Part shown: positions 12,283 through 12,643 of the stretch, one piece after another
How the letters are laid out: each line of letters begins with the position of its first letter
How positions within the stretch are numbered: the first letter of the stretch is position 1
Assembly (NCBI GenBank): GCA_000436035.1
Contig: FR893288.1
Location: 1-12,643, forward strand
Length of the DNA: 12,643 nucleotides
Reading direction: 5' to 3'
DNA from: Prevotella sp. CAG:732
GTDB lineage: Bacteria > Bacteroidota > Bacteroidia > Bacteroidales > Bacteroidaceae
Notes under the pieces: model-generated
What the model was told of the DNA's origin: nothing
The model's database searches: none
Seen by the model: only the letters and a program-made list of their open reading frames with translations
Position numbers and translations under genes: made by a program

Positions 12283-12643
12283 ATGATAAGAAGAAATTGC
12301 GATTTGCGTGGAGTGAGCCATTTAAGAAGATGGGTACTTTCACTATTGATAATGATGGTGGTGATGGGTGTGAATGCCCAACCTCCCAAGAAACGCCCAC
12401 CATTCAATCCTGCCAAGTTTGAGGCTGACTTGGAAAAATACATCGCCACTCACGCCTGTCTGTTGCCATCTGAGTCTGCAAAGTTTTTTCCTGTCTATAG
12501 GGAGATGATGAAGAAGCAACGCATGATGTTTGGCGAGATGCGCAAGTTCAGGGAGTTCACGCCTCGTGACAATGCGGGATGTGCCGAGTCGATTCGCCGA
12601 CTGGACGAGCTCGATATTCGGATGAAACAACTGCAGCAGGAAT
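12283..12643 (+). CDS. Secreted Spy-like protein, 5' part only
   Basis: A reading frame of 120 codons with no stop before the window ends. A long basic start (MIRRNCDLRGVSHLRRW) leads into a hydrophobic stretch (VLSLLIMMVVMGVNA) with likely cleavage before Gln33, so the product is exported. The mature part is helical and basic: PPKKRPPFNPAKFEADLEKY, then SESAKFFPVYREMMKKQRMM, then EMRKFREF. This resembles the small periplasmic helical proteins (Spy/CpxP-like) that often accompany ECF stress modules in Bacteroidetes. As third gene in a sigma / anti-sigma group, it may be a target or a modulator of the envelope-stress response. Family membership is a pattern judgement, because the C-terminal half is outside the window. 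Confidence 0.7.
   Translation, partial: MIRRNCDLRGVSHLRRWVLSLLIMMVVMGVNAQPPKKRPPFNPAKFEADLEKYIATHACLLPSESAKFFPVYREMMKKQRMMFGEMRKFREFTPRDNAGCAESIRRLDELDIRMKQLQQE

Noticed and set aside
1..12643. CRISPR arrays, tRNA or rRNA genes, riboswitches
   Set aside because: I saw no regularly spaced repeats beyond the 22-bp tandem units, and no tRNA-like cloverleaf or conserved rRNA segment; no covariance search could be run.

Overview
The window looks like a Bacteroidales chromosome, most probably Prevotellaceae (Prevotella/Segatella-like), with a decayed temperate-phage-like element inserted next to mnmE. The evidence is internal: Bacteroidetes-type promoters (TTTG, about 19-21 bp, TAnnTTTG) precede several genes, Shine-Dalgarno sequences are mostly absent, one secreted protein resembles a type IX secretion C-terminal domain, and an ECF sigma factor is followed by a Bacteroidetes-style small anti-sigma protein. 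No database search was possible, so the genus is an inference.

Region 1 (about 1-5289) is the accessory block. From the left it has about 650 bp with no convincing gene, then a leftward early-type operon: a Cro-like HTH protein (1998-2222), a two-helix membrane protein, an excisionase-like HTH protein, and an SbcC/RecF-like ATPase cut off after about 240 residues. Diverging from it is a rightward operon of tightly overlapping genes: a CI-like repressor without a peptidase domain, a 62-residue protein, a predicted surface lipoprotein and an 89-residue DNA-binding-like protein. A hairpin terminator separates this operon from a convergent tyrosine recombinase (3899-5116). The order integrase / immunity operon / divergent cro-like early operon / recombination ATPase is the lysogeny end of a temperate phage or related integrative element. 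Structural, packaging and lysis genes are absent, and the left end is truncated, so this is a remnant. A lipoprotein between repressor and integrase is the best candidate here for a little-described function such as superinfection exclusion or lysogenic conversion.

The junction (5117-5306) has nested inverted repeats upstream of the integrase and ends at the mnmE stop codon. The 3' end of mnmE (trmE) is the known attachment site of SGI1-type islands, so this is a plausible att site.

Region 2 (5290-9245) is ordinary chromosome: mnmE (tRNA wobble-uridine modification GTPase) and a uridine-phosphorylase-like gene, both leftward. A 506-bp spacer with 22-bp tandem repeats and a strong promoter follows, then rightward galE.

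Region 3 (9246-12643) starts with a strong galE terminator. Next come a tiny secreted protein made almost entirely of a sorting-domain-like fold and, 19 bp on, an L,D-transpeptidase lipoprotein. The window ends with an ECF sigma factor, a membrane anti-sigma-like protein and the start of a secreted Spy-like protein that runs off the edge. This last group looks like an envelope-stress regulon.
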